Of a stretch of DNA of 64,000 bases, positions 1-10,501 are shown piece by piece (positions within the stretch are counted from its first letter, which is position 1; each line of letters starts with the position of its first letter). The position numbers and the translations under genes were made by a program. This DNA comes from Annona cherimola (Eukaryota; Streptophyta; Magnoliopsida; Magnoliales; Annonaceae): assembly GCA_030490835.1 (NCBI GenBank), contig CM059972.1, forward strand, positions 52,309,563-52,373,562, written 5' to 3'. The notes under the pieces were generated by a model. The model ran no database searches. It worked only from the letters and a program-made list of their open reading frames with translations, and was not told the DNA's origin.

Positions 1-3000
1 AAAATACATGATGAACATGATGGATGGTATAAGATGTGATGAAACTCACAAATTAATGGCCAAGATGAAGTGTCAAATAGATGTTGAAAAAGTAACTTAA
101 CTTTTTATTAAATATACTTTGACTTTTTAATAAAGTAAATAATTAAAAAAAATAAAATTAAATGAAAATGCAACATGGCAGGGACGTGCAAGGGGGTTGC
201 TGACTTTTGGGGTCATGATCCAATGGTCACAAATCAATTTTATCATTAATCAAGGGTTGAGATTAAGTTGCTTAAAAATAATTAATTTTAAAATTAAAAA
301 AATAGGATAAAAATAGGGCTGCAATAGGGACGATGTAGCAGGCCTAGGGTGGCTGCTCTTGGCTCAAGGCACCTTTTGGAAATTAGAAAAAAACACATTT
401 GCAAATTTACACCTCAAGCAAGGGGGTAAATTGCAATTTAATGAAAAATCAAAAAGTATAAATAGGGGCATGGGGTGAACGTCCAAAGGCACAATCCCAG
501 CTCCACTTGAGCCATTCCAAGTTCCCAAGCCATCCAAAACACGTTTTGGCCTTGAAAGAAAGAAGGAGAGAAGATTTGAGAGAGAAGGGCCAAGTAGAAG
601 GGGAGTTTTTCTACTTCAGGTAAGGGGATTCTTCGCAAACTTGTTTTGGATGTTAAGTAGGGTAAAACCATGCTTAGATAATGCCCAAGCATGAGAAAAT
701 AAGTATAGATATAATGTTTAAATGGAATTGTGCCGAAACATAAAAAATTTGGAGCGAAGATAGGGTATTTGGGAAGATAGCATATGATATATGAAAATAA
801 TGCTCCAAAATTGATAAATGATGATTTGGGATGTATTATTATGATAAATATGATGTTGGAATAATGATATATTAATTTCATGATTTTTGGAATTAAGGAT
901 TATGCTTAAGTGAATTTATGTTGATTTTTAGTATATGGAGAAAATGATTTTTTTAGCCAAGTAAATGATGATAAATTCAAAATGTATGAAATGTCCTATG
1001 ATATAATAGGCATGAGGTATGTCATGATATTTTTTATTTTTGGAAAAAATATCAAATTTTGGAACCCATGAACAGTAACCACGTCTCTGTGAACATTAAC
1101 CTCGGATGAACAGTAATCTGCTACAGTGATGTGCTACAGTAAACAGCGTGATTTTGGAGAAAATTTTAGATTTATTTTTATATTTTATGAGGATATATGG
1201 ATTGAATTTTTTAAAGGATTTATGGATAAAAATTCATATAAGAAAATGATGATCACGCATTTTTAAGGATAACCTCTATAAAAAAATTTACGGTGGAAAA
1301 TAAGGTCATAAATAAATATAAAATATGCATGATAAAGTATGTATATCCTTTTCACTTGTATAGGAAAAGAAAAGGAAAGGATAAAGGAGTCGGATTAAAG
1401 CAAAGCAAAGGTAAGCAAGCAAACTTTTGAAAATGATTTTTATATAGTGCAACTATGGAATATGTCAAATTTTCTTTATTATAAGCAAATTCATATGGAA
1501 GTAAGAAGAAATGTTGAAGTATGTGAGAATTGCTTTATCATAAGCAAATCCTTATAAATGAAGAGAAAGATGGAAATGGTTGCATTATAATGGAAAAGGA
1601 AAAGTTTTGATTTCCAAAATAGTATTTTGTTTTATTGAATGAATTTAAAATGATTTATTAAAATATTTTGAAACGGATTTAAGGAAGGCCAACCAATAAC
1701 CGATTTAAATGAAGATTTCTTTTAAATGACCAAAGGATCATACAAACGTATCTTCGTATAGAAGAAACTTAAGTGTTATGTGGACAAAGAATATGATATA
1801 TATATATAAAAATAAATTATGCATTAGTATATCCTTTGTTCATGAAAAATCTAGAAACGAGAAGAAAAATGTTTCCAAAGTCTTTGGTTTCCAAATATTA
1901 AAATATTTTTCAAAATTGTTTTACCGATCAAAAATGATTTATAAACATTTTTTAGCAATGTTTCAAATTTATTATTTCTCAAATATTTCAAATGTTTTAA
2001 GAATGTGCTATTTAAATGTTTTTAAAATTATTTAAGGTTGGTCATCCTTACAAAATATTTTTATTAACTTGTTAACTTGGGCTATGCCGAGTTATCAAGT
2101 TAAAGATAGAAATACAGGCCGAGGTCTGTACTATTTTGAAAGGTTATGCTAGCATCAGATTTTGAAAAGGAAAAAGACACAGACTAAGGTCTGTGGGGTT
2201 TTATAAAAAGCATGCTAGCATATGAACGTGAAGAATGTGCACATGAGCTATGTACTAAGTTTATTGTAGAGGATATGCAGACCGGACGCGGTTGCAAGAT
2301 GGGCCCCCTCTACATAGGCCAAGTCGCTTCAAAAGGCGAAATGCCGGTGGCGCCCTCCCTGAAATGGGAGATGAACATGGATAACTGCTTAGCTCGCGAG
2401 TTATCAAATGAAATAGTTTCTCTCCTAAGTAGGAAAGAGTGATCACTTGGTAAGTGTCACCTGCCAGATGGACAGAAACATCATGTATGTTGCATATGCT
2501 TATTTTGAAAAGGTTTTATGGAAAATGTTTTAAGGACATGAGAATGTCCTTGGGAAAAGGAAGTTTTATGAAAACGTTTTTATGTTAAGTTTGCAAGCAT
2601 ATGTTTTATAAAAGGTTTTTTGAAAAGGTTTCCACTGATTGATTGTAGGTCACTTGATAAGTGTCTACTATTGAACGGGAGAAATGCATTTAAATGAAAA
2701 ATACTTGCTTACTGAGTTTCGACTCACGTTTTGCTTTTCAAACCATAGACAGGTACAGCTCAGGCCAAGAAGAAAAGGAAAAAGAAGGTATGAAGAAAAT
2801 TTTATGATATGCTGATCCATATATGGTATGACATGAACATATGATAAGAAGTTTTCAAATTATGTATGTATAAAATGTTCAGGTTAAAATAACCTGTGTT
2901 GTACAAAAACAAGTATGAATGTTATCAATGATAATTGAGATTTGATGATAAGTATGTGTCTTTATGTGATGAAAGAAAAAGAATTTTTTTTTTTGACGAG

Positions 3001-3109
3001 ATCGAATTAAGTACCCGCCGCGTGATCAGGGCAACAATCCTGATTCACACTTACCAATCGACAAGATCCCGGAGTAAGGCTAGTGGACGCCTCGGTTCGG
3101 GGCGCCACA
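1..3109 (+). repeat. LTR of chromovirus family C, 5' end outside the window
   Basis: This is the same family as the minus-strand LTR at 15616-18116. Both share the GAACAGTAA-rich block (about 1070-1170 here, 16618-16680 there), the TATA region, the GC-rich block (about 2275-2380) and the end GGTTCGGGGCGCCACA at 3109. The first bases match about 430 bp inside the other copy's LTR start. No primer-binding site follows position 3109, so this is a solo LTR or a 3' LTR. Compared with 15616-18116 this copy is longer by about 1 kb, mainly between 1200 and 2150. Hairpin 1 is at 2713-2726 and hairpin 2 at 3022-3048 (see findings). The open frames inside are short and look like chance. Confidence 0.8.
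457..466 (+). promoter_or_regulatory. TATA box of the family C LTR
   Basis: TATAAATAGG lies in AT-rich U3-like sequence. The equivalent position in the other family C LTR has the same element (17242-17250, minus strand). Conservation in both copies and a following leader-like stretch support a Pol II core promoter for the retroelement transcript. The start site itself is inferred. Confidence 0.6.
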
Positions 3110-3474
3110 TTAATCATAATTAATGGAATTAAAAATCATGCCAAATCATCATCTTCATGCTTCATTTTGTCCTTTTTGAGCACATTAACTCATATTGGGC
3201 TAAGGTGATTAACTTAACTACCTCACTTGGTTATTAGCCCTAATCTCATCCATCAACTTAAATCATACCATTAATAACTCTTGAATACCTTATATTTATT
3301 GATTCAAAATGTTCTAGGTACCACATGTAGTTATCTTAGCTTGGGGTTTAACCCATCTTGGAGCAATTGATTTGATGCAATCTCTTTCATCAAATGTGGA
3401 TACCCAAGTCCTCTTTTACTAGTTTGGGTAGTCATTTTTAGGAATATTTTAACACTTTCTCTTAGGTTAGAGAT
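3110..3474. other. unassigned AT-rich spacer
   Basis: About 365 bp between the end of the family C LTR and the start of the next LTR-like sequence. No coding frame, tandem repeat or recognisable element was found. It may be old flanking DNA or the inner part of a decayed element. Confidence 0.4.
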
Positions 3475-4971
3475 TGTGAAACCCTGACTATGAGCTTAAC
3501 GAAGGTAGTTTAGAGCTTGTATAACAATTAGATTTGAAATTTTCATAAAATGAAGGGTACTGATGTAACCCACATGGGGAATGGAACATTAGTGGGAAGT
3601 GATTAAAACTATATGTTCTTTGATTTAAATGAATGGAATTAGGGCAATCAATTAGGCAAAGTGATTAAGATAATCACTTTTGATTTACTTGAAAAGTTGT
3701 GCCTCTAAATGACAAAAGAGGAAGCTTCCATTAAAAGAGAAACTATGAGTAGAGAATGGTGAGGAGGCTTGGTAATTAATGCTATATTTTCATGTTATTA
3801 ATGATTAATTACTTGATTTATTCATATCTTATGATATACAAGGTGGATTGACATTAAATTTTAGGGGAACGCCTAAGTTGGCATGTCCTACATGATGAAC
3901 GGTTTGGATCATGAAAATTATGAATGAAAAGGAGTTGAATGACGAGAGTTACATGATATTTTATGAATTAAATTCATTTTGCTAATGTCTTAGCATATAT
4001 GCATCATTTTGAGATGAAAATTTTTATGCAAGGCGAAGTTAAGGTGCTCTAAATTATGAATGGATGGGATGACATTAAACTTTGTATGGATGGGATGACG
4101 TTAAATTTTGTTAGAAAGCCCTAAAGGACATGTGTTAAGTGAGATTAAATATTAATGATGAGGGTGTAATTAAAGCATTGACTTTTGATCATCAAAAGTC
4201 AATTGCCATAAATAAGATGCAAAAGACAAAGTTGACTTTGGTGCGCCACTTTTGAGGTGACAATGGAAGGTGTATTGAGCAAGGGATAAGTCAGCAAAGC
4301 ATTAAATAAATGCATGATGAATTGCAGCTGGGTTTGGATGTGTGGTAGCAAGGAAGTTTCAAGGCATTTTTGATTAATAAAAAAATGCAAGAAATGAAAT
4401 GATAATGCAACAGCTTGGAACGTGGACAACATGTTTAGGGTGCAAATAAGATAAAAAATGGCAATGAGAAGGGTGGATGAATGGTAGAGAATTAAGCAGC
4501 AATTAAATATCAAAATTTCATGTAAATAAGAGGGTAATAGGTGGCATTAAGGGACAGTTTTAGCAGCATATAAAAAAGGGAGGAGGCAGCACATATGGAC
4601 TGTTTTAGCTTAGTGAGGGAGGGAACTTAGAGGAAAAAAGAAAGAAAGGAAGGCCAGTAGGGGTGGACATCCCAAGCAAGCAAGGGAAGAGTAAAAGAAG
4701 AGAAATAAAGAAGAAGAAAATATTTTAACAAGAGGAGGAAAAAGGTTGGACGTTCAATCGGGTTAGTGCATGAAATTTTATTTTGTTAATCAATAGCTTA
4801 CTCTATGCTCAAGTGATATCTTATATTAAGGTGGATTATGAATGCTTAAGTCATGATTTAATAGCTCTTTGTATGGTTGATGAATGTTCAAGTAAATAGA
4901 ATTTCCATATAAATCGTGTGTTAATATTCATAAGCGATTGAAACGAAGCATCTATACTCACATATATGGGA
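3475..4971 (+). repeat. probable partial LTR (family D), cut by element A
   Basis: It begins TGTGAAACCCTGACTATG, like the start of the family A LTR (TGTGAAACCCTAACCC), but the downstream sequence differs. It has a TATA-like TATAAAAAA at 4569-4577 followed by a purine-rich leader-like stretch (4610-4745), the usual layout of these LTRs. It stops where element A begins at 4972. The remainder of the LTR was not found in the window. Identification rests on the start motif and layout only; a matching partner LTR would confirm it. Confidence 0.4.
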
Positions 4972-7161
4972 TGTGAAACCCTAACCCAAGTAGGACCCAT
5001 ATGTATGTATTAATCATGTATATGATATTTATATATGAATTGTTGAATTATGAAGATTTTATATGATTTTGCTAATTATTGCAATTAGGGTTATGGATTA
5101 GCAATAATGATGTGATTAAGCATTTTGAGCTAAAATGAGACAATGGGATTAGAGCATATTGATGTTGATTTAAATATGCAAATATATCATGAAAAATCAT
5201 TTTCCATTATTTAATATGAATTATGGGAATTTATATGATAATTGACAAGTGTAATGGAAAAACATTGAAAAATTCATAACTCAACCCCTATACGGCGGAT
5301 TCAAGTGAAATTTGAAATGGAAATTAACGATATTGGGCTTGGTATTATGGAATTAATGGGTCATGAAAATTCTTAATTAAATGAGAATTATGATTTATTT
5401 ATCATATTTCAATTTTAACCGTTAACTTTAAATGGCTATAACGGGAGCTAGGAAACTCGGATTGAGATGAAATTTGAAACGTTTGAATGAAATTGTGAGA
5501 TGTTTATTTTGAATGGCTTGGATTAAGCATAAAATGTTGAGAAAATACCTGCATTGAAAAAGGTGATCATGGTTGGCTAATGCTCCATATGAGTACAATG
5601 CATTTAACGCTAGAGTACCAAGCATAAATGCATGATGTGAATGGGATTTGAGGTGGCAATTGCAGGCCATTTATATGGTATTTTGTGAAATTATTTGAAA
5701 TGAAAAAATGTGAGAATTATCCATCCATTGAATGTATATGATGATGGAGCTACAAAAGGAAAAACCTAGCATAGAGGAGGTGGCATAAGGGGACGTCCAA
5801 GGGCTGCCAAGCTAATTTTTTTGAATTGTTAATTTTTTTTAAATATGCATATAAGTTGCAGGGATGCAAGTACATGAGATTTTCATATAATTATGAAGAT
5901 TCGCAGCAATAAAAAAATTGAAAAAGGCAGATATATGCAGCTGAAACGTGGACAGCAAATGGGGATGGAAAATGTGGTTTGAAATGTTAAATTGTTGCAA
6001 TTTTTGTTAAATTTATTTACACCAAATTAATACATGAATTAATGGGTAATTAAGTGTACAATTTACCCTTAAATTAGGATTGAAAAAAAAATTGGGAAAA
6101 ATGGATGCAAAAATGGGCAGCAATGGACGTGCAAAGCTGGACACTTGGACGACTATGCTTTGAGCATATTTTTGATTTTTGTAAAATGGTAAAATTCCAT
6201 TTTACTAGGCTGAAATTTAACCAGCACATAAAGTAGATAAGGGAGCATTTAAGAGTGTGGAAATTGCCCAAAATGTGGGGCCCACAACTGCAAATATTCC
6301 AGCTCCTATAAGCCATGCACTTACTTGAGAGAAGGGGTTCGAAAATTGGCTAAGTGTGAAATTTTTCACCAAGCAACCAGCAGCAGCTCCCCACGTCCCT
6401 CTTGGCCAGCAAAAGGAGGAAGAAAATCAAGGAGAAAAGGAGGAGAAATTGAGGAGGAAACCATCTCAAAGGATTAAGATTTGATTTAGCTCAAAACCAA
6501 GCAAAGGCAAAGAAAAAGCTGTGACGGAAAGCTAAGGAGTTCAAGTAAGAAAGCAAATTTTCTAAAGGATTTTTTCTTTTCTAAATTATTTCCATAAATG
6601 CAATTTTTGCTTTAACTTGTTTGATGCAACTATGGAAATTGTTTCTAATGTGTTTAAGGATGGCCATCCCTTAGCAAAATGGTGTTGAAATGATGTTTTA
6701 TTTTAAATGCAATATTATGAATTCTTTCTTTGATAAATGCTATGAAAAATGATGTGATTCTATGTTTCTGATTGAAAAATCATGCTAGCATGTTAGAGAT
6801 GGATTTATGCAAAAGTTCATGTGCACAGGTTACTAGGTCCACTTGAAGGGTATAAGCGGACCGATTGTCCCCCCTTGGTGTGGCCAAGTCGCTTGAAACA
6901 GGCCTAAGGCCGGCGGCGCCCTCTCTGAAATGGGAGTTAACGTGACGGATGGTCGCCTGGCTAGCTTCCATCCTAAGGGAGAAATGGTACATATGTTCAT
7001 GTTTTCATATGGCATCATGCATATGGGACCCGTGATGGGTACAGGATTTCATGCTTTTAAGATATACCTTTAGCTAAGGTATAAATTTCTTTCCAATATG
7101 ATTTTGAATGCAAAATGTTGCCTGAAATGATTTGCCTGTAAAATGCAAATAGCTTGCTTAT

Positions 7162-7175
7162 TGAGTTTTGACTCA
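7162..7175 (+). other. LTR hairpin 1 (TGAGT stem)
   Basis: TGAGT-TTTG-ACTCA, preceded by GCTTGCTTAT and followed about 20 nt later by a conserved AGACAGGTGAAG. Counterparts occur in all chromovirus LTRs here: 2713-2726, 15945-15960 (-), 33832-33849 (-), 37994-38012 (-), 48026-48040 (-), 57335-57349 (-), and 57824-57837 (-, one mismatch). The stem changes on both sides in several copies, which argues for an RNA structure in the transcript. Role unknown. Confidence 0.55.
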
Positions 7176-7523
7176 CGATTTTATTTTCCAAACCCAAAGA
7201 CAGGTGAAGGATAGGTCATGGCAAAGGAGCAAGTGCCAGCTTAAGGAATCAATGAAAAAAATTAGAACTTTCATGTTATGGAACTTATGTGGGAAGAATG
7301 TAAACTATAATTTTATGTTGTGCTTGATGATTAGATGTATATATGCCGTGACATCTGATTTAGGCACTTGTTGAAATGTTGCTTAAACAACATATTTGTA
7401 TGTAATGAATGGATCGAAATGACTTATATATGTCTGAGATTGAAATTATGAGAACTTGAATTGATATGTGGACTTCTATATGATCATAATTAATAGGATA
7501 AATATCTGATAAAACCCACCGTG

Positions 7524-7548
7524 TGACAGGGCAACAATCCTGATCACG
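7524..7548 (+). other. LTR hairpin 2 (GCAACAAT loop)
   Basis: The arms (G)TGA-CAGG and CCTGATCA flank the 8-nt loop GCAACAAT, about 65-90 nt before the LTR 3' end. The same loop is present at 3022-3048 (+), 15677-15703, 37632-37658, 47661-47683, 56969-56993 and 57451-57475 (all minus), across families A, B and C. The inner AGG/CCT pairs are kept in nearly all copies; at 56969-56993 the inner CCC is CCT. Confidence 0.55.
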
Positions 7549-7616
7549 TTTACCAATCAATACGATCTCGAGGTAAGGGCTAGGATTCGATGCTCGGTTT
7601 GGGGCGCCACAGAGCT

Positions 7617-7628
7617 TGGTATCAGAGC
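7617..7628 (+). other. primer-binding site of element A
   Basis: TGGTATCAGAGC, complementary to the 3' end of plant initiator-Met tRNA, starts 5 nt after the LTR end. It is the usual minus-strand primer site of plant gypsy and copia elements. Confidence 0.92.
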
Positions 7629-7891
7629 ATGGATTGGTAAATAGGCGTGGGAAATTTCTAAGTATAGGAAATTGATAGAATATAAAGAGATATGCATGAT
7701 TACACATGAACTTACATGATTAACCCTGATTATGTGATGAATTAGATATGATTATATGATGCTCATGTATGACTATAACATGATGAAATACATGCCAGAC
7801 AATGATTTGGTATGCTTCTAACATGATGAAATGCATGCCATATGATAATGAATTATTATTGCAATGCAATTTGATTTCTATGTCTACACAG

Positions 7892-8739
7892 ATGGCGGAT
7901 GAGGAAAGAGGGTGATGAGTACAGAGGAGTTACGAAGAGAAAGAGAGGAGGAGGATAGGAGACAACAAAGAGAAGAAAATAGTAATAGATGGTGGGGATC
8001 ACAGCACGACAATGCATCATTTCCATCAGTTCCCCCAGGATTTTTACCAACACGCACACATGATCACACTAAGGGAAGCTACTATGACTCCTCAAGTCAA
8101 CATGCACAAGTTCTAGGAGAGCCCTCCAGTTATAATCCTAGGGCATGAGTGTTACCAGGCACCTACCTTGGCATTCCCCGGGATCCCCCTGTTCCAACCG
8201 ACAGAGTAGACCTACAAGACCTCCAGGACTTTTGGATGAGGACTCAAGCACCTAAAACCCCTTATGCAGGCCCGTGGTATAGGTTTGTTGACGGATGTGT
8301 CCGGTTTCGTTACGGAGCTTCTTGGGACAGACTCCATCAGCAGGAAGTAGACATGACCCTTTATATAAACAGGCGTCGTGTCGGGGGAGTCATCGGTATG
8401 CCTGCACCTCCTAAACCTGATGAGGTTATATTATATATAATGGAGAACACAGGTGAAATTGTTCCTCTGACCGAAATCAATGATGATGACGACCTGATGG
8501 AATTCCTCGAACCATTTGAGGAAGAAGAAGAAGAAGAAGAAGAGGAGGAGGAAGAGGATGAAGTAGAGGAGGAAGTAGAGGAAGAAATAGTGGAGTTTGT
8601 AGAGGATGATGAGGATGAGGATGATGATGATAGTGATGATGAGGAAGTTCAGGCATGGTCCAACACTAGTACTATCACAGAGGCACCCTCACAAGTTCCA
8701 CGTAGACGTAGACGTCGAGGGAGATGTCCAGGAGGATGA
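7892..8739 (+). pseudogene. ORF0 of element A: unrecognised protein upstream of gag
   Basis: I do not recognise this protein family. The frame starts at ATG 7892 (MADEERG), shifts by one base near 7912, then stays open to 8739 except for one TGA (8146-8148). It resembles ORF0 of element B (56705-55926): both have a start MAD, an EEL-rich charged N-terminus, NRW, FP-VPPGF, a central GPWY followed by FRYG-SW, a long acidic run and an Arg-rich C-terminus (PRRRRRRGRCPGG here). It lies where plant gypsy elements normally have only untranslated leader. Preservation of the same architecture in two diverged elements suggests it was once translated and selected. An acidic run followed by a basic tail could suit protein or nucleic-acid contacts, but function is unknown. 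Both breaks look like later decay. Confidence 0.6.
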
Positions 8740-9211
8740 TGAACTTCCTTGTTTTGCTTTTCTTTAAAACAATTGTGTGTATATAAGTGTGGTTGATGAT
8801 CATATGGTGTATGTATAATTATGTTTGGATGACATTATGGTTGCTATGGTGAACTGACATGTATGTAAGTGTGAAATGGGTATGTTATGCTGAATATGTA
8901 TATAAGCGTGACTTACTTTTGTATGTACTAACTGTGAATATGGTGTATGTGAATGAATATGCTGATATACTGAACTCTTGATGTTTAGATGTGTATCGAT
9001 GAATAAGTATGAGCTGAATGATGTGATATATTATGATTGAATAAAATGATTGTGACTATGTGATGATGAGATGCATATGCAATGATTTAATATTGAATGA
9101 AACTGAAATGTGTATATGATGATTTTATGATGATTATCAATAAAATGTGTATATAATGATTTAATGCTAATTGAAAATGAAAAGTGTCTATTATATATTT
9201 AGATTAAAACA
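8740..9211 (+). other. non-coding spacer between ORF0 and gag in element A
   Basis: 470 bp of AT-rich sequence with many TGTATAT and GATGA motifs and no sustained open frame. Element B has a comparable 332-bp spacer at the same place (55594-55925). How gag would be translated downstream of ORF0 is not evident. Confidence 0.5.
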
Positions 9212-10501
9212 ATGGTGGAAACAAGAGCAGGATTGAGAAAAAATAAAGGAAAGAGGCAGAGATAGAGGTTCCAAGCCAACACGAAGTTGGCGAATCTAGC
9301 CGACCTAAAAGGGGAAGGCCAGTGACACAGAATCAAAGGAACCAACAAAGGCGGAATGATGAAAGCCCTGAACGAAATGTGCAAGAGGAAACTGAGTCGA
9401 GGCAGAATAGACTCATGGAGGAAAGAGTGGCTGCAGAGGTGGAAAAAGCAATGCAGCGGGCCACTAGGGATTGGGCAGCGCAGACTGCCGACATTATACA
9501 AGGATTATGGGAAAGAACTCAACAAGCTCAGTTGGAAAGTGCAGAGAGAGAAGGACCTGCTCCTATGGCGGACCCTGTTGCCACATCGGCACCGCTAAGA
9601 GATGAAAATCAGCTAATGGAAGCTGACACAAGAGCCATAAATGCCTTTCTAGCGCAATGGTCCCCGAAATATTCTGGAGAACCAGACCCGGTCCAAGCAG
9701 AACAATGGTTGACGGAGATTAAGAAATTGTTCAAGATATCTCCGTGCAATGACCGTCAGAAAGTACTATGTGCCACCCATTTGTTAGCAAAAGACGCACA
9801 TGAATGGTGGGAGACCATGTTAATCACAATGCCACGACCCGAAGAAGTGTCTTGGCAAACGTTTGTGGAAGAATTTAATAAAGAATACCTCCCGGTGGGT
9901 TTGCAAAGTTAAAAGGTGATAGAATTCGAAAAGTTATATCAAGGGAGGATGACAGTCACTGAGTATGCTACAGTCACAGAGATTTCAACAAGGGTTGAGG
10001 CCATATCTGCGAGAAAGTTTGGCACCCCTGCTGATAAAGGACTACGCTTCAAGCCTTGAAAGAGCAAGGGCCTTGGAAATTGAGGCCTTGAGAACCCAAG
10101 AATTAAGATTGGGTTCGAGGGCGTTAAGTATGGGTCCTAAGGAACCAGAAATTGGAAAAGAGAAAGCTAGAAAAGGCAGTGTAAGAAAGGAAAAAGGAAT
10201 TCAAAAGAGGAAAAGCTCGCCACTGTGTAAGAAATGTCAAAGGAGACATACAGGCAAGTGTTTAAAAGGCTCGAATCAGTGTTATAAATGTGGACAGACG
10301 GGTCACGTTGCCAAGGAGTGTAGGCCAGGAGAAGCAAAGGTGGTTAAGTATTATATATGTGACCAAGTGGGTCACATAGCCCCAAACTGCCCAAACAAGG
10401 CGCAGTCATCTCAAGGACGTGGAAGACCTGATCAACTTAGGATACCTGGAACGACAAGCAAGCAGGGAACTTCTACGAACCCGATGCATTTCATGCCCTG
10501 A
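9212..10501 (+). pseudogene. gag of element A (broken)
   Basis: Capsid/nucleocapsid polyprotein of a chromovirus. The start ATG at 9212 (MVETRAG) matches MLETRSG of element B. A frameshift near 9250 moves to the frame that runs to a TAA at 9910-9912; in B this codon is a glutamine. A short deletion near 9966 removes the stretch between the EYA and RFQQG motifs. The retrotransposon gag domain lies about 9600-10090. Two zinc knuckles follow: the first is intact (CYKCGQTGHVAKEC, 10280-10321), and in the second (about 10349-10390) the first Cys is Tyr. The frame continues to a stop at 10499-10501. Confidence 0.85.

Larger units (their letters stand above)
4972..7611 (+). repeat. 5' LTR of element A
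   Basis: It starts TGTGAAACCCTAACCC and ends GGGGCGCCACA, immediately before the primer site. Its first ~440 bp match the 3' LTR at 13959-14409. It is 2640 bp, shorter than the related solo LTR at 37574-41579 (4006 bp); the solo copy has about 1.4 kb in its 38700-40080 region that is missing here near 6540. It contains the GC-rich block (about 6850-6975), hairpin 1 (7162-7175) and hairpin 2 (7524-7548). Confidence 0.88.

Noticed and set aside
4972..4990. Interstitial telomere repeat (AAACCCTAACCC)
   Set aside because: Fewer than two units, and it is the fixed start of family A LTRs.
7617..7640. tRNA gene fragment
   Set aside because: Only the 12-nt complement of the tRNA 3' end is present; it is a primer-binding site.
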